Positions 18,454 through 28,141 of a DNA stretch of 64,000 bases are shown piece after piece. Source of the DNA: Microcystis aeruginosa NIES-4325. Its GTDB lineage: Bacteria > Cyanobacteriota > Cyanobacteriia > Cyanobacteriales > Microcystaceae. The position numbers were made by a program, and so were the translations under genes. The notes below the pieces were generated by a model that had not been told where the DNA came from, searched no databases, and saw only the letters and a list, made by a program, of their open reading frames with translations. The stretch's first letter is position 1; every line of letters starts with the position of its first letter. The DNA is taken from NCBI RefSeq assembly GCF_008974145.1, contig NZ_BJKP01000016.1, forward strand, positions 1 to 64,000, read 5' to 3'.

Positions 18454-20250
18454 TTAACTAGAAGCAATTACCCCAGATTGTTGAAACCATTGGCTAATTC
18501 CGGCGGCTAAAACTTGCGCTAATTGTTTTTGTGCCTGAGTATCGGTAATCCATTCAAATTCTTGAGGATTACTCATAAATCCTAACTCTAATAACAAAGA
18601 AGGACTACTATAGGGACGAGTTAAAGCTAAATTATTCCAAAATACCCCATAGGAAGGACGGTTAAGATTTTTAGTTAAATAATCGTGGAGAAAAACCGAT
18701 AGATCCGCTGCCTGGGGATGATACCAAAATATGCCAATTCCTTGAGTATTTAAGGCATCTCCATCATCGGGTAAAGCATTATAGTGAACCGATAGTGCTA
18801 GGGTTGGTTGCAGATTATTAATCATCTCTACCCGTGCCGGTAGGGATAAATCAATGTCCATTTCTCTGGTTAAATAAACTGTTGCCCCCAATTTTTCTAA
18901 CTCCCGTTTAATTAATTTAGACATAAGCAAATTAATCTCTTTTTCTGTGTAACCCGTCGGACCGACAGCACCAGTTTCTTTGCCTCCGTGTCCAGGATCT
19001 AATAAAATAACTTTGCCCTGTAAATTATCACTTTTTTCTGGGGAATGACGCAGGGTTAAGATTAAATTTGTTCCCTGGTAACGAAGACTATAACCCCACT
19101 GTTGTTTTTGGTTAAGATTAAAAGTGTATTCTATCGTAGTCGGGTCGATTTGTCGCCAATCTAAACGTCTAACTAAAGGATTATCCACTAGAAAAATTGT
19201 ATCGGTTTGGGCAATGGTATTATAGAGAGTCAAAATAAATTTATCATCTTCTTGTGCCACGGCGATGGGTACAGGATGGGAGAGGGGAAAAATAATTTCC
19301 GTTGCTTGATTGATACTTCGAGAAGAGAGACCGCGAATATTAGCATTATCCAATACCTCATTAACTATTAAACGGGTTTCTCGCTCTAAAATCCAACCAC
19401 CATAATCTAACCGTAACCAATCCCCTTCTTTCCCGGTGACTCTCGCTTTCGTGCCTTGGGGTAAAGGAGTTAAACGGGAATAATCACTACCCGGCCCCGT
19501 GCGTGCTACCCCTTGGTCCGCTATAATTTCAATCACCGGTAAATTTTGATCGCTAATAATGTTAATTTCTCCTTGACCTGATTGGCTAATAGAGCGATTA
19601 TTTAATTGTGCTGTAAAAATAGGTTTTCCTAAGTTAGCCTCTTCGTTAAACTGCTGACAACCTCGATAGTAACCAGTTTTATCCTCGGAATTCGCTTGAT
19701 TAAGATTAGTTAAAACTGCGGCATTACTAGGCAGTTTTGTGGTTTGAGTTTGGGGTAAAAGAGGCAGAATTTTATCTCCTAACTGCACAGAAACCTGAGC
19801 TTGGGGAGTGGCAATCGCACTAAAACAAATCCATTCCCCCACTAACCTCGTCTTATGGACAGCAGGACTGAGAGAGTTATCAGCAAAAGCTAATTCTTGG
19901 GGAATAACTGCTTGAGTATCTCGACGAATTATTTGACGATTAATAGTTTGGTTTTGATAGCGAATAGTGAAATTATTTTCGCCAACTTGTAGGGGAAAAC
20001 TAGGGGCAAAATATCCTTTAGCACTGCGTTCAATCGGTTGATTATTGAGCAAAACTTGACCCGATGGAGGAGCAGAACCAATAAAAAAGATTTTCGATGC
20101 CGTGGTTTGATGATTATCGGGAGGATAAACAATCATTAATGAGGTAGATTTAGCGCTGATACTGTCATAAAAACCAATTAATAGCACTAAAACTAAACCG
20201 ATTAAGATATTTTGCCCAAAAGTTCTCACCTTTAACCAGAATAGCCCCAT
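18454..20250 (-). CDS. N-acetylmuramoyl-L-alanine amidase with SH3-like domain
   Basis: 598 residues. An N-terminal membrane anchor or signal (FGQNILIGLVLVLLIGFYDS) suggests export. A bacterial SH3 domain follows (about 248-306: GVARTGPGSDYSRLTPLP to WLRLDYGGWI), then an Amidase_3 catalytic domain (about 410-590) with zinc-site motifs LLDPGHGGKETGAVG, SVHYNAL and LLLELGFMSNPQE. It should cleave the bond between muramic acid and the peptide stem, in cell separation or wall turnover. Longer than simple AmiC because of the middle beta-rich region, which is not assigned. Confidence 0.92.
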   Translation of the reverse strand: MGLFWLKVRTFGQNILIGLVLVLLIGFYDSISAKSTSLMIVYPPDNHQTTASKIFFIGSAPPSGQVLLNNQPIERSAKGYFAPSFPLQVGENNFTIRYQNQTINRQIIRRDTQAVIPQELAFADNSLSPAVHKTRLVGEWICFSAIATPQAQVSVQLGDKILPLLPQTQTTKLPSNAAVLTNLNQANSEDKTGYYRGCQQFNEEANLGKPIFTAQLNNRSISQSGQGEINIISDQNLPVIEIIADQGVARTGPGSDYSRLTPLPQGTKARVTGKEGDWLRLDYGGWILERETRLIVNEVLDNANIRGLSSRSINQATEIIFPLSHPVPIAVAQEDDKFILTLYNTIAQTDTIFLVDNPLVRRLDWRQIDPTTIEYTFNLNQKQQWGYSLRYQGTNLILTLRHSPEKSDNLQGKVILLDPGHGGKETGAVGPTGYTEKEINLLMSKLIKRELEKLGATVYLTREMDIDLSLPARVEMINNLQPTLALSVHYNALPDDGDALNTQGIGIFWYHPQAADLSVFLHDYLTKNLNRPSYGVFWNNLALTRPYSSPSLLLELGFMSNPQEFEWITDTQAQKQLAQVLAAGISQWFQQSGVIASS

Positions 20251-20446
20251 ATTATCCCCCTCTTAGCTGACAAATATTATCCTAGGACAAATTCTGGAGG
20301 TTTGTTGTTCGTCTTCTCAGTTGTACTGCATTTAAACTGATCAGGAAATTCAGTACAAATGCTCTGACTTCTTCTCCCCTCTCCCTGTTTTTGACCCTCA
20401 TCCCTTATGATCAAGATAGATTAACTTTTGTAAAGGAATCGGAGTT

Positions 20447-20881
20447 ATGGCTTTAACCGTTGGAACAATCGCACCGAACTTTACCACCACCGACGATACT
20501 GGAAAAACCGTTTCCCTGTCGGATTTTCAAGGTAAAGTCGTAGTTTTATACTTCTATCCCAAAGATGATACCCCCGGCTGCACCAAGCAAGCGCAAAGCT
20601 TCCGGGATAACTACGAACAATACCAAGACAAGGAAATAGTAGTCTTCGGGGTGAGCAGGGATGACCAGGGTTCCCATGCACAATTTAAAGAAAAATACGG
20701 TTTACCCTTCCAATTGCTCGTAGATACCGATGGTGCTATCACCAAAGCTTATGATGTCGATGGTGGTGGCTATTCTAAGCGCGTCACCTATATCATCGAT
20801 GCGGAAGGCAAAATTAGCCATGTGGATGACAAGGTGAATACCGCTAGTCACGCATCGGATATTCTCTGCGTCGTCGGTTAA
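20447..20881 (+). CDS. Peroxiredoxin, BCP/PrxQ type, without the usual resolving Cys
   Basis: 144 residues, thioredoxin-fold peroxidase that reduces peroxides. The peroxidatic site is PKDDTPGCTKQAQSFRD with Cys45. Most PrxQ proteins have a second cysteine five residues later; here that position is Gln50. The only other Cys is 141, four residues from the C-terminus (SDILCVVG). It may act as a 1-Cys enzyme or use Cys141. Its own upstream gap (20251-20446) separates it from the divergent amidase. ATG 20447 follows AAAGGAATCGGAGTT. Confidence 0.92.
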   Translation: MALTVGTIAPNFTTTDDTGKTVSLSDFQGKVVVLYFYPKDDTPGCTKQAQSFRDNYEQYQDKEIVVFGVSRDDQGSHAQFKEKYGLPFQLLVDTDGAITKAYDVDGGGYSKRVTYIIDAEGKISHVDDKVNTASHASDILCVVG

Positions 20882-20900
20882 TTTTTCCTAAAATCTTTTC

Positions 20901-20930
20901 TGGGTGTGTTAGGGCAGCCTAATACACCCA
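20901..20930. terminator. Hairpin between convergent peroxiredoxin and cruG genes
   Basis: Arms TGGGTGTGTTAGG (20901-20913) and CCTAATACACCCA (20918-20930) pair with one G-T wobble and a four-base loop. It sits 20 bp after the peroxiredoxin stop and 16 bp from the cruG stop. The following T run is weak, so it is a candidate only. Confidence 0.55.
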
Positions 20931-20946
20931 ATGTTTATCTTCCAAT

Positions 20947-22137
20947 TCACTGATACAATCGACCGCGCCAACTTTGGGGACGGGTAAAAGCAGAGATAAA
21001 AATGCGGATAACTGCCAGCGGATCCGCTAGGGGAGATAGCCAAAATAATCCCGAAGATAGATTGACTTTTTCGCCCCGATAGTAGCTAGGAGAGACAGCC
21101 AATAAAAGGGCAAAACGAATCAATAACAGCAGCAGGTTTAAAGTCAAAACAATTTGTAAACTCAGGAAATTATAGCCAAAAATCAAAGCTGTGAGCAGTA
21201 AAGGGGTGATAATTATCGGTAATCCCTGAGTAAGAGCTAATAAAGCTAAATCGCCCCATAATTGCCCCTGATAGGAGGCATCTTTGAGGTCAAGAGATCT
21301 GCCCCATTCGCGCCAAGTTTCCTTAAGTCCTTCGTACATCCGCACGCGAATCAACTTCGCCCCATCGAGAAATCCCACCCGATAGCCTTTCGTTGCCGCT
21401 AGACGGGCCAGGGTGACATCATCGCAAAAAGAACCTTTTGCCCCGCTATAACCGTCTAAAGCCGCTAAAACTGACCGTCGGCAGAGAAAACATTGACCAT
21501 TGGCCATCACTCGTTCCGGATCTTGCCCGCGCACTCCGGCCGCATCAAAGCGATAGAGCAAAGTCATCAATAAAGCCGGCTGTAACCACCATTCTCCCGG
21601 ATAGGAGAGGATAAATTGCGGCGACAGGGAAACTAAATCGTAACCTTCTGCGATCGCAGCTTTGACCAAACTAGCGACTAAATTTGCTTGGGGTTGCGTA
21701 TCGGCATCAATGCCCAAAATCCAGTCACTTTTAGGAGAACTAAACAAAAAACCATTGTGTAACGCCCAGGGACGACCTACCCAATCGGGAGGCAAAGGAT
21801 AATCGGTTTTCAAGCGAAAGCGGGGGTCTTTTGCCCCTATCTCCTTGACTTTTTCCCGCGTACCATCTTGGGAATTGCTATCGACAATCAGAATTTCTCG
21901 CACTTCGTAACTCTGTTGACTCAATCCCCGTAAACAACCGTCAATCCTGGCCACTTCGTTTAACGTCGGCACAATCACGCTTACCGTCCCTAACATCTCC
22001 GGGGTGGGAGGTTGGGGAGTCAGGGGAGGACGACGACGCGCCCCTTTTAGCAGACGGGAAAGAAGGATAAAAAAGGCAACAGCCTGAGACAGCAGTAGCC
22101 CCAGGCAGAATGCACCGAGAATTATCTCAGTTAACAA
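20947..22137 (-). CDS. cruG: Carotenoid 2'-O-glycosyltransferase (GT2), CruG
   Basis: 396 residues. An N-terminal membrane segment, a GT2 domain (VSVIVPTLNEVARIDGCL about 51-68; IDADTQPQ with the DxD-type metal motif; QxxRW-like region GLKETWREWGRSL), and C-terminal membrane segments. The gene starts one base after the cruF stop. The start is TTG 22137, as no ATG precedes the catalytic domain, and GAGGAG in the cruF tail lies 9 bases before it. Next to cruF, this fits CruG, which adds the sugar to myxol. Assignment rests on the cruF-cruG pairing known from Synechococcus PCC 7002 plus family fit. Confidence 0.85.
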   Translation of the reverse strand: MLTEIILGAFCLGLLLSQAVAFFILLSRLLKGARRRPPLTPQPPTPEMLGTVSVIVPTLNEVARIDGCLRGLSQQSYEVREILIVDSNSQDGTREKVKEIGAKDPRFRLKTDYPLPPDWVGRPWALHNGFLFSSPKSDWILGIDADTQPQANLVASLVKAAIAEGYDLVSLSPQFILSYPGEWWLQPALLMTLLYRFDAAGVRGQDPERVMANGQCFLCRRSVLAALDGYSGAKGSFCDDVTLARLAATKGYRVGFLDGAKLIRVRMYEGLKETWREWGRSLDLKDASYQGQLWGDLALLALTQGLPIIITPLLLTALIFGYNFLSLQIVLTLNLLLLLIRFALLLAVSPSYYRGEKVNLSSGLFWLSPLADPLAVIRIFISAFTRPQSWRGRLYQ

Positions 22138-22138
22138 C

Positions 22139-23053
22139 TTATTTAGCTCCTCTCACCGAAACAACGGGGATTTTTAGGGTTGTTACTTGGCTGGTTGCCA
22201 CTGTTTGCCCGGAAGCAACAGCCTTGGCGCGATTATAGAGGAGTGTTAAAGGCAGAATACCGGTGAGTAATCCTAGTAAAATCGGCGGATAAATACCGGC
22301 ACCCATACTCATGACCGTAGCAAAGCCAAAATTACCCAAATACATCACAAAAGGCAGGGTTAAATCTTGACTTGGCAGTTTCACCGGTTGCACTTGCCAA
22401 ATTAAAGTGGCTACCGTCATAAAAACACAGCCCGTACCGAACCAACCGGCAAAATTTTCATAGGGCATCCCAAAGAAGGCCCCCGGTTGTTCCCAAATCC
22501 AGAAGGGTATGGTAGTTTGACTCATGGCCGGATCTAGGACAAAATCCCAGGAAGTTAATAATACCGCCCCGATAGCGATCGCTCCTAGATTTTGTAGCCA
22601 CTGGGGTATAGCAAGAGTGGATAAACCAACACGAGCGATGATATAGGCACTAAAACCGAGATAAAACCAAGATAGGGGGATAGTAAAGGGTACTAAACCC
22701 GCAATTTTGTAACCTAAGCCTGAAAGATAACGATAATGACCGAAAGGAAAGCCGGTACTGGTTCCTAATAGTTCGCTACAAAGGGATAAACTGATAGCAG
22801 GAACCATGAATCCTAACCAGTGCCACACTCCTAGAGTCCGATAGGCATAAACAGCCACGGCTGCCATTCCTAACACCATATACACCACACCCCCCCCAGC
22901 CATTGACCAAGCAAAGAAGGTTTTGCCAAAATCTGGTAAATTGGCCACAAATTCGGGATGGGGCAGAACTAGCAACAATCCGGCCAGTCCAAAAGCCATC
23001 GATACAATATGACCGATGAGCAGAGCTTTTTCGATCGCAATTAGTCGTCTCAT
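22139..23053 (-). CDS. cruF: Carotenoid 1',2'-hydratase, CruF
   Basis: 304 residues of mostly membrane helices (about seven or eight), in the CruF/DUF422 family. Motifs visible include ELLGTSTGFPFGHYRY and TSWDFVLDPAMS, both typical of this family, and FGMPYENFAGWFGTG. CruF hydrates the psi end of gamma-carotene-type precursors on the way to myxol and its glycosides. It is the first gene of a two-gene unit with cruG. The ATG 23053 gives a full-length family N-terminus. Confidence 0.92.
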   Translation of the reverse strand: MRRLIAIEKALLIGHIVSMAFGLAGLLLVLPHPEFVANLPDFGKTFFAWSMAGGGVVYMVLGMAAVAVYAYRTLGVWHWLGFMVPAISLSLCSELLGTSTGFPFGHYRYLSGLGYKIAGLVPFTIPLSWFYLGFSAYIIARVGLSTLAIPQWLQNLGAIAIGAVLLTSWDFVLDPAMSQTTIPFWIWEQPGAFFGMPYENFAGWFGTGCVFMTVATLIWQVQPVKLPSQDLTLPFVMYLGNFGFATVMSMGAGIYPPILLGLLTGILPLTLLYNRAKAVASGQTVATSQVTTLKIPVVSVRGAK

Positions 23054-23469
23054 TAAATCTCTAGCGCTGCGAAGGGATAATCATTTTCAAGTTTACAAAT
23101 CTTTATTAAAGAATTATTACGCAGATCGGTCACTTTCGGCAAAAAAGTTTTAGGGGGGTTAGGGAGTTCCCTGTAGTGGCTGTTTAGGAGTTAGTAGGTA
23201 GCAGTCATTGGTCATAATAATCAATTAAATTGTCTATTTAGAGATTTTATGCTAATTTATACTTAGTTTTTTCATTTTTTTCAACCCCCAAAAATTAACT
23301 AGCCGAGGGGTAAGGACTAAAAATGTCTGAAAATATATCTTAACAATCATGCTTTTAGGGCAAAAAAAGGGCATTCTAAGGTTAAGTTCTCTCGATCAGC
23401 CACGGATTGCAGCGGTTCTTAGAAAACTCTCTCCACCAGACTCACTATAATTAACACAGTAGCCTAGCT
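23054..23469. other. 416 bp divergent promoter region
   Basis: This gap separates cruF (minus) from the protein kinase gene (plus). No gene is seen. It is AT-rich with T-tracts, and holds a TATAAT box (23446-23451) before the kinase start. A promoter for cruF must lie near the left part but is not obvious. Confidence 0.5.
23446..23451 (+). promoter_or_regulatory. TATAAT -10 box before the protein kinase gene
   Basis: A perfect TATAAT lies 18 bases before ATG 23470, which would give a leader of about a dozen bases. No good -35 match is found 17 bases upstream, so an activator or extended contact would be needed. Confidence 0.4.
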
Positions 23470-25008
23470 ATGTCGGCAGATTCTAGACATCGGCGCCTAC
23501 TTGCCAATCGATACCAACTGGTGCAGTTGATCGGTAGCGGTGCCATGGGACAAGTATATCGAGCAGAAGATAAACTCTTAGGTGGCGTGACCGTCGCCGT
23601 AAAATTCCTCTCGCAAACTCTCCTTAACCAAAGAATGCGCGATCGCTTCGAGCGAGAGGCGACTATTTCGGCACTTTTAGGCGAAAAAAGTATTCATATT
23701 GTTAAAGTTCGTGATTATGGTGTAGATGAAAAGGAAATCCCTTTCTACGTCATGGAATTTTTGCAAGGGGAAAGCATGAGTGAAATCATCAAATATCACC
23801 CGCTGCCTCTCTCGCGCTTCCTCAATCTCACCCGCCAGATTTGTTTTGGTCTGGGATGCGCCCACAAGGGTATTATTTTTCAAGGCGAGATTTGTCCGAT
23901 TATTCACCGGGACATCAAACCAAGCAATATTATCGTGATTCAGGACTCAGGATTAGGGGAATTGGTGAAAATTCTCGATTTTGGCATCGCTAAACTCATC
24001 CAATCGGGAGAATCCCAAACCCAATCGTTTATGGGAACCTTGGCCTATTGTTCCCCAGAACAGATGGAAGGCAAAGAACTCGATCATCGTTCTGATATCT
24101 ACAGTTTCGGGATTGTGATGTACGAGATGATCACGGGAGAAACGCCCCTTTTTCCCGATAATCTCTCCTTTGGCGGTTGGTATGAGGTTCACCACTACGC
24201 TGAACCCCGTCCCTTTAATCCTAGCTTGCAATTACCGCCAGAATTAGAACAGTTAATCCTACGCTGTTTAGCCAAATCCCCCAGCGATCGCCCACAAAGT
24301 GTTACAGATATACTACAAGTTCTCGAACGAGTCGAACCCCTAGTCAAAAATGCTCAACCCAACAAATTGAATCGTATCGATGAAATAGTCAAAAAAATCG
24401 ACGATTACAGTACCAAAATCAAAACCCTTGATGATTTAGATCGAACCAGTGTTGCTGCTACTAATGCCAAGGATGTCTGTCTCAAGTCCAGTTGGCCCAA
24501 GGACAAACCCCGCCAAAAAATTGTCTTCCCACGCTGTCTCGAGGCTGATGACGGTGTTTTTGCCAGTTTATGGGTAATGTTGGATCGAGAAGATATCCCC
24601 GTCCGGGTTGCTAGTGTCCGTTATAATCAATTCCTCTTTTTACCCGCACCGCACCCGATGATTCTCTGGATTACTGTCCTCTATCATCGTCAACAGGGGC
24701 CGCGCTGGTTACCCTGTTATTTGGACTTAAAAACTCCCCAGGGTCAAAAAATGACCAAAACCCTCGGCGAAATTGGTCAATACTGGATTTTATTTTTCTC
24801 CCTCGAAGGCGGCAATATCTGTGAAAATGTGATCACAGCTAATATTCCCGCCCATCAATGCCAAATTTTGCAGCAATGGCTGACCGATAGTCAATCAGTC
24901 CAGGGTGGCAACCCGCAAATTAGCAAGCGGATGTTAAAACAGAAACTCGATCAAATTAAACCCCAGATTCTAGCCAAATTAGCCGCCGCATTACCCCCGC
25001 AGCCCTAA
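23470..25008 (+). CDS. Serine/threonine protein kinase with unassigned C-terminal domain
   Basis: 512 residues. A complete eukaryotic-type kinase domain occupies about 14-285: glycine loop LIGSGAMGQVYRAED, AVKF with the ATP-binding Lys, catalytic loop IIHRDIKPSNIIV, DFGIAK, and SPEQMEG. A linker (about 290-340) is followed by a 170-residue soluble domain (from KIVFPRCLEADDGVFAS) with no membrane segment, which I cannot assign. The lack of a transmembrane anchor and the C-terminal domain suggest a cytoplasmic signalling kinase. Neighbours give no target. Confidence 0.92.
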   Translation: MSADSRHRRLLANRYQLVQLIGSGAMGQVYRAEDKLLGGVTVAVKFLSQTLLNQRMRDRFEREATISALLGEKSIHIVKVRDYGVDEKEIPFYVMEFLQGESMSEIIKYHPLPLSRFLNLTRQICFGLGCAHKGIIFQGEICPIIHRDIKPSNIIVIQDSGLGELVKILDFGIAKLIQSGESQTQSFMGTLAYCSPEQMEGKELDHRSDIYSFGIVMYEMITGETPLFPDNLSFGGWYEVHHYAEPRPFNPSLQLPPELEQLILRCLAKSPSDRPQSVTDILQVLERVEPLVKNAQPNKLNRIDEIVKKIDDYSTKIKTLDDLDRTSVAATNAKDVCLKSSWPKDKPRQKIVFPRCLEADDGVFASLWVMLDREDIPVRVASVRYNQFLFLPAPHPMILWITVLYHRQQGPRWLPCYLDLKTPQGQKMTKTLGEIGQYWILFFSLEGGNICENVITANIPAHQCQILQQWLTDSQSVQGGNPQISKRMLKQKLDQIKPQILAKLAAALPPQP

Positions 25009-25062
25009 AAAATTAGGGAGGTATTAACTAACCCCCCTTTTTATCTATACTATTCACCCAGA

Positions 25063-26652
25063 TTACAGAGGTCGATAGACACGATAATCAATATTGGGGA
25101 AAATATTATCGATTTCCTCGACTTTTTCCAGCCAACCAGAGTCAATCTTCTCGGATTTCACATCTTCATAGATTTTATTTAACCGCAGTAGGTGAGACCG
25201 AGTGCGCCGGACAGCATAGGGAACCATGGTACCGGTTCGCATAATAAAAGCCCAGTCAGAAGATTGTGCTAATAATAACTCCCGGGCCGCCTGATTTAAA
25301 GCCCGTTCCTGTAATTCATCCTCCGCTTCATGATGACTTAATTCAATCATCCGTTCTGTGCCCTTGTGCAGGTGAGGATAGATCCAAGCGTTAGTTTCAT
25401 TCAGCCAGTATTCATGGAAACCCTTATAACCCCAACTGGATTGGGAAGGACGACAGACCTGCTGGGTCGGGTTAGTCCGGAGATAATCGGCTAAATGGGT
25501 CATTTGGTAGATATTTTGGTCATACCAGGACTTACGGAACAGAAAATCAATAAACCAGGGTCCCTCATACCACCAGTGACCAAATAACTCGGCATCGTAG
25601 GGAGAAACAACCAGGGGAGGACGGCCCATAATTCCGGCTAAACTCTCCACTTGCCGCTCGCGATTATACATAAAATTGCCCGCGTGTTCGGCGGCTTTTT
25701 CTTTGGCCCAGTAGGGGTCATAAAGCCCTTTTTCCGATAAACCACCGTCCCGGCTAGTAATTTTGTGGTATTTGATGCCTATATTCTTGCGTTGACCGTT
25801 GGGCATGATATAGGGCTTAATATATTCGTATTCCGCTTCCCAGCCCAAATCTTTATAGAATTCCCGATAGACTATATCCCCCGGATAACCAACTTGGGAA
25901 GACCACACCTGTTGGGAAGATTCGTGGTCACGACCGAAAGCGGCCACCCCAGTTTCCGTGAAAATGGGCGCATAACTGCCGTAACGCGGGCGAGGACGAC
26001 CGTAGAGAATACCGTGGCCATCGACGAGGAAGTAACGAATGCCCGCATCGGCTAACATTCTTTCTACCCCTTCGTAGTAGGCACATTCCGGCAACCAAAT
26101 ACCCTTGGGACGACGACCGAAATTTTCCTCGTAGTGTTGACAGGCCACCTCAATTTGCGCCCAGACCGCTTGCGGGTACATTTTCATCAGGGGCATATAA
26201 CCATGAGTCGCACCACAGGTGATAATTTCTAGGTTATTACTGTCGAGGAATTGTTTAAAAGCTTTGACCAGATCTCGATCGTATTTTTCCCAAGTTTGTC
26301 GGATACTTTGGAAAGATTCAGCGTAATATTCGGCTAAGTAGCGAATATGGCCATTATGTTGATTATGGTCGATTTCTTTAGCAATTAATTCTTCTAACTT
26401 ACCTAAGTGTTCTTCATAACGCTCTTGCAGTAACGGATCCCGCAGCATCGACACCAACGGCGGAGTCATGCTCATGGTCATTTTAAAATCGATACCGTCC
26501 CGCTTGAGACCTTCAAAAACTTGCAGGAGAGGGATGTAGGTTTCTGTGATTGCTTCGTATAACCATTCTTCTTCGAGGACGTAATCGCTTTCGGGATGGC
26601 GGACGAAAGGGAGATGTGCGTGGAGAACTAGGGCAACATAGCCAAAAGCCAT
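25063..26652 (-). CDS. GH57 1,4-alpha-glucan branching enzyme
   Basis: 529 residues of glycoside hydrolase family 57 (with DUF1957). The start GYVALVLHAHLPFVRHPE carries the conserved HxH strand, GIWLPECAYY holds the catalytic nucleophile Glu189, and VVSPYDAELFGHWWYEGP the catalytic Asp. Length and these motifs match the GH57 branching enzymes, which form alpha-1,6 branches in glycogen; cyanobacteria also carry a GH13 GlgB. It is transcribed alone, convergent with the kinase gene. Confidence 0.9.
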   Translation of the reverse strand: MAFGYVALVLHAHLPFVRHPESDYVLEEEWLYEAITETYIPLLQVFEGLKRDGIDFKMTMSMTPPLVSMLRDPLLQERYEEHLGKLEELIAKEIDHNQHNGHIRYLAEYYAESFQSIRQTWEKYDRDLVKAFKQFLDSNNLEIITCGATHGYMPLMKMYPQAVWAQIEVACQHYEENFGRRPKGIWLPECAYYEGVERMLADAGIRYFLVDGHGILYGRPRPRYGSYAPIFTETGVAAFGRDHESSQQVWSSQVGYPGDIVYREFYKDLGWEAEYEYIKPYIMPNGQRKNIGIKYHKITSRDGGLSEKGLYDPYWAKEKAAEHAGNFMYNRERQVESLAGIMGRPPLVVSPYDAELFGHWWYEGPWFIDFLFRKSWYDQNIYQMTHLADYLRTNPTQQVCRPSQSSWGYKGFHEYWLNETNAWIYPHLHKGTERMIELSHHEAEDELQERALNQAARELLLAQSSDWAFIMRTGTMVPYAVRRTRSHLLRLNKIYEDVKSEKIDSGWLEKVEEIDNIFPNIDYRVYRPL

Positions 26653-26799
26653 AGGATTTCTTCTTAGAATTAAGGAATAAAACTTTAAGATTAGGTTGAG
26701 TAGATTTTATACTATCTTAAGCTTCTACAATAAAGAATATGATAAAAGTCGATCGATCATCGATCGATCTCGTCAATCCCTAGGTTTACTAATTTTCCG

Positions 26800-27954
26800 A
26801 TGCTCCCATCTAACGAGCCACTGACTGCTTTAGGGAGAGAGACGACAACGCCTCTCTCGATTCAACTTTTGCTATTTGTTGATGACCGTCCCAGTTCTCA
26901 AGAAATTATCCGTCAAATTCAGTCCTATCTCCAGTCTTTAAAGTCTGATTACCCGATTGACCTACAAATCATCGAAATTCGCCAGCAACCTCATTTAGTC
27001 GAACATTTTCGCCTTGTAGCTACCCCAGCCCTCGTCAAAATTGCCCCTGGCCACCGTCATACCCTCGCGGGCAGCAATCTGGTGGAACAGTTTAAAAAAT
27101 GGTTGGTACGCTGGCAAAAAGCGATTAAAGAGGATATCAAAAATGATCACGCTGAGGATGCACAACTTCAAGAGGTGGAACATTCGGGCGAACTCATCCG
27201 CATCGCCGATGAGGTTTTTCGTCTTAAACAGGAAAAGGAAGAATTATTAGAACAATTAAAATTTAAAGACCAAATTTTGGCTATGTTAGCCCACGATTTA
27301 CGCAGTCCTCTCACCGCTGCTTCCATCGCCGTGGAAACCCTAGAATTAGCCTATCATCAACCAGATACGGAGCGCAGTCTGCAATTACGAGAACAACTGC
27401 ACCAACAGGCCCGCAAACAGTTCCGGATTATGAACCGTTTGATCACGGATATTCTACAAGCTTCTAAGAGCATGGCGGCGCAATTCACTCTCCAACAGAG
27501 TAAATTTTATCTGCAAGCTCTTTGTCACGAAATTTTGTCTCAATTTACCGATATTTTTCAGGAAAAGACTTTAATTCTCCAGAGCGATATCCCCCAAGAT
27601 TTGCCCCCCGTCTATGCTGACGAGGAGTTAATCCGACAGGTGATTATTAATCTCCTGGAGAATGGGATCAAATATACCCCCCCCGGCGGCGAAATTACCC
27701 TTTCTGTCCTCCATCGTACTACTCAAAAAGTACAGGTGAGCATCAGCGATACTGGCCCCGGCATTCCCGAAGAAAAACAAGAGCATATTTTTGAGGGTCA
27801 TGTGCGTCTCAAACGGGATGAGGGTAAGGAAGGTTATGGCATCGGTTTATCGGTCTGTCGCAAGATTATTCGCGCCCACTACGGTCAAATTTGGGTGGAT
27901 AGTGTCCCCGACCACGGCAGTAGTTTTCACTTCACTCTGCCAGTTTATCGCTAA
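26800..27954 (+). CDS. sasA: Circadian-output sensor histidine kinase SasA
   Basis: 384 residues. The N-terminal ~100 residues form a KaiB-like thioredoxin-fold domain (LLLFVDDRPSSQEIIRQIQS ... VATPALVKIAPGHRHTLAGS), which binds KaiC. Then a coiled linker (140-160), a HisKA domain with phospho-acceptor His165 in MLAHDLRSPLTAAS, and a HATPase domain with N-box NLLENGIKYTP and G-boxes DTGPGIPEE and GYGIGLSV. SasA passes the KaiABC clock state to RpaA. This arrangement is specific, so confidence is high. Confidence 0.97.
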   Translation: MLPSNEPLTALGRETTTPLSIQLLLFVDDRPSSQEIIRQIQSYLQSLKSDYPIDLQIIEIRQQPHLVEHFRLVATPALVKIAPGHRHTLAGSNLVEQFKKWLVRWQKAIKEDIKNDHAEDAQLQEVEHSGELIRIADEVFRLKQEKEELLEQLKFKDQILAMLAHDLRSPLTAASIAVETLELAYHQPDTERSLQLREQLHQQARKQFRIMNRLITDILQASKSMAAQFTLQQSKFYLQALCHEILSQFTDIFQEKTLILQSDIPQDLPPVYADEELIRQVIINLLENGIKYTPPGGEITLSVLHRTTQKVQVSISDTGPGIPEEKQEHIFEGHVRLKRDEGKEGYGIGLSVCRKIIRAHYGQIWVDSVPDHGSSFHFTLPVYR

Positions 27955-28141
27955 AATGCTCCGCTAACCAAGCATCAATGTCCCCTAAAACTAAGTCGGG
28001 GATTTCCCAGGAGAACAGATGGGCCGTGTCTGGGTAACATTTTCACTGAGACAGTTTCAGTTTTTCCGCCATTTCTTGGCTAGAAGGCACTGGTAATATG
28101 GCGATCATTTGCCCCACCAGAACTATGCAGAGAATTGTGAT
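27932..28141 (-). pseudogene. C-terminal fragment of an alpha/beta hydrolase
   Basis: On the minus strand the frame reads MIAILPVPSSQEMAEKLKLS, Q, a TGA stop, then KCYPDTAHLFSWEIPDLVL and GDIDAWLAEHF, ending at TGA 27932-27934 inside the 3' end of sasA. DTAHLFSWE carries the catalytic His region of alpha/beta hydrolases, and the internal TGA stands where the family usually has Trp. No start or N-terminal half is found. It may be the missing end of the pseudogene at 4367-4891 or of a paralog. Confidence 0.65.
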
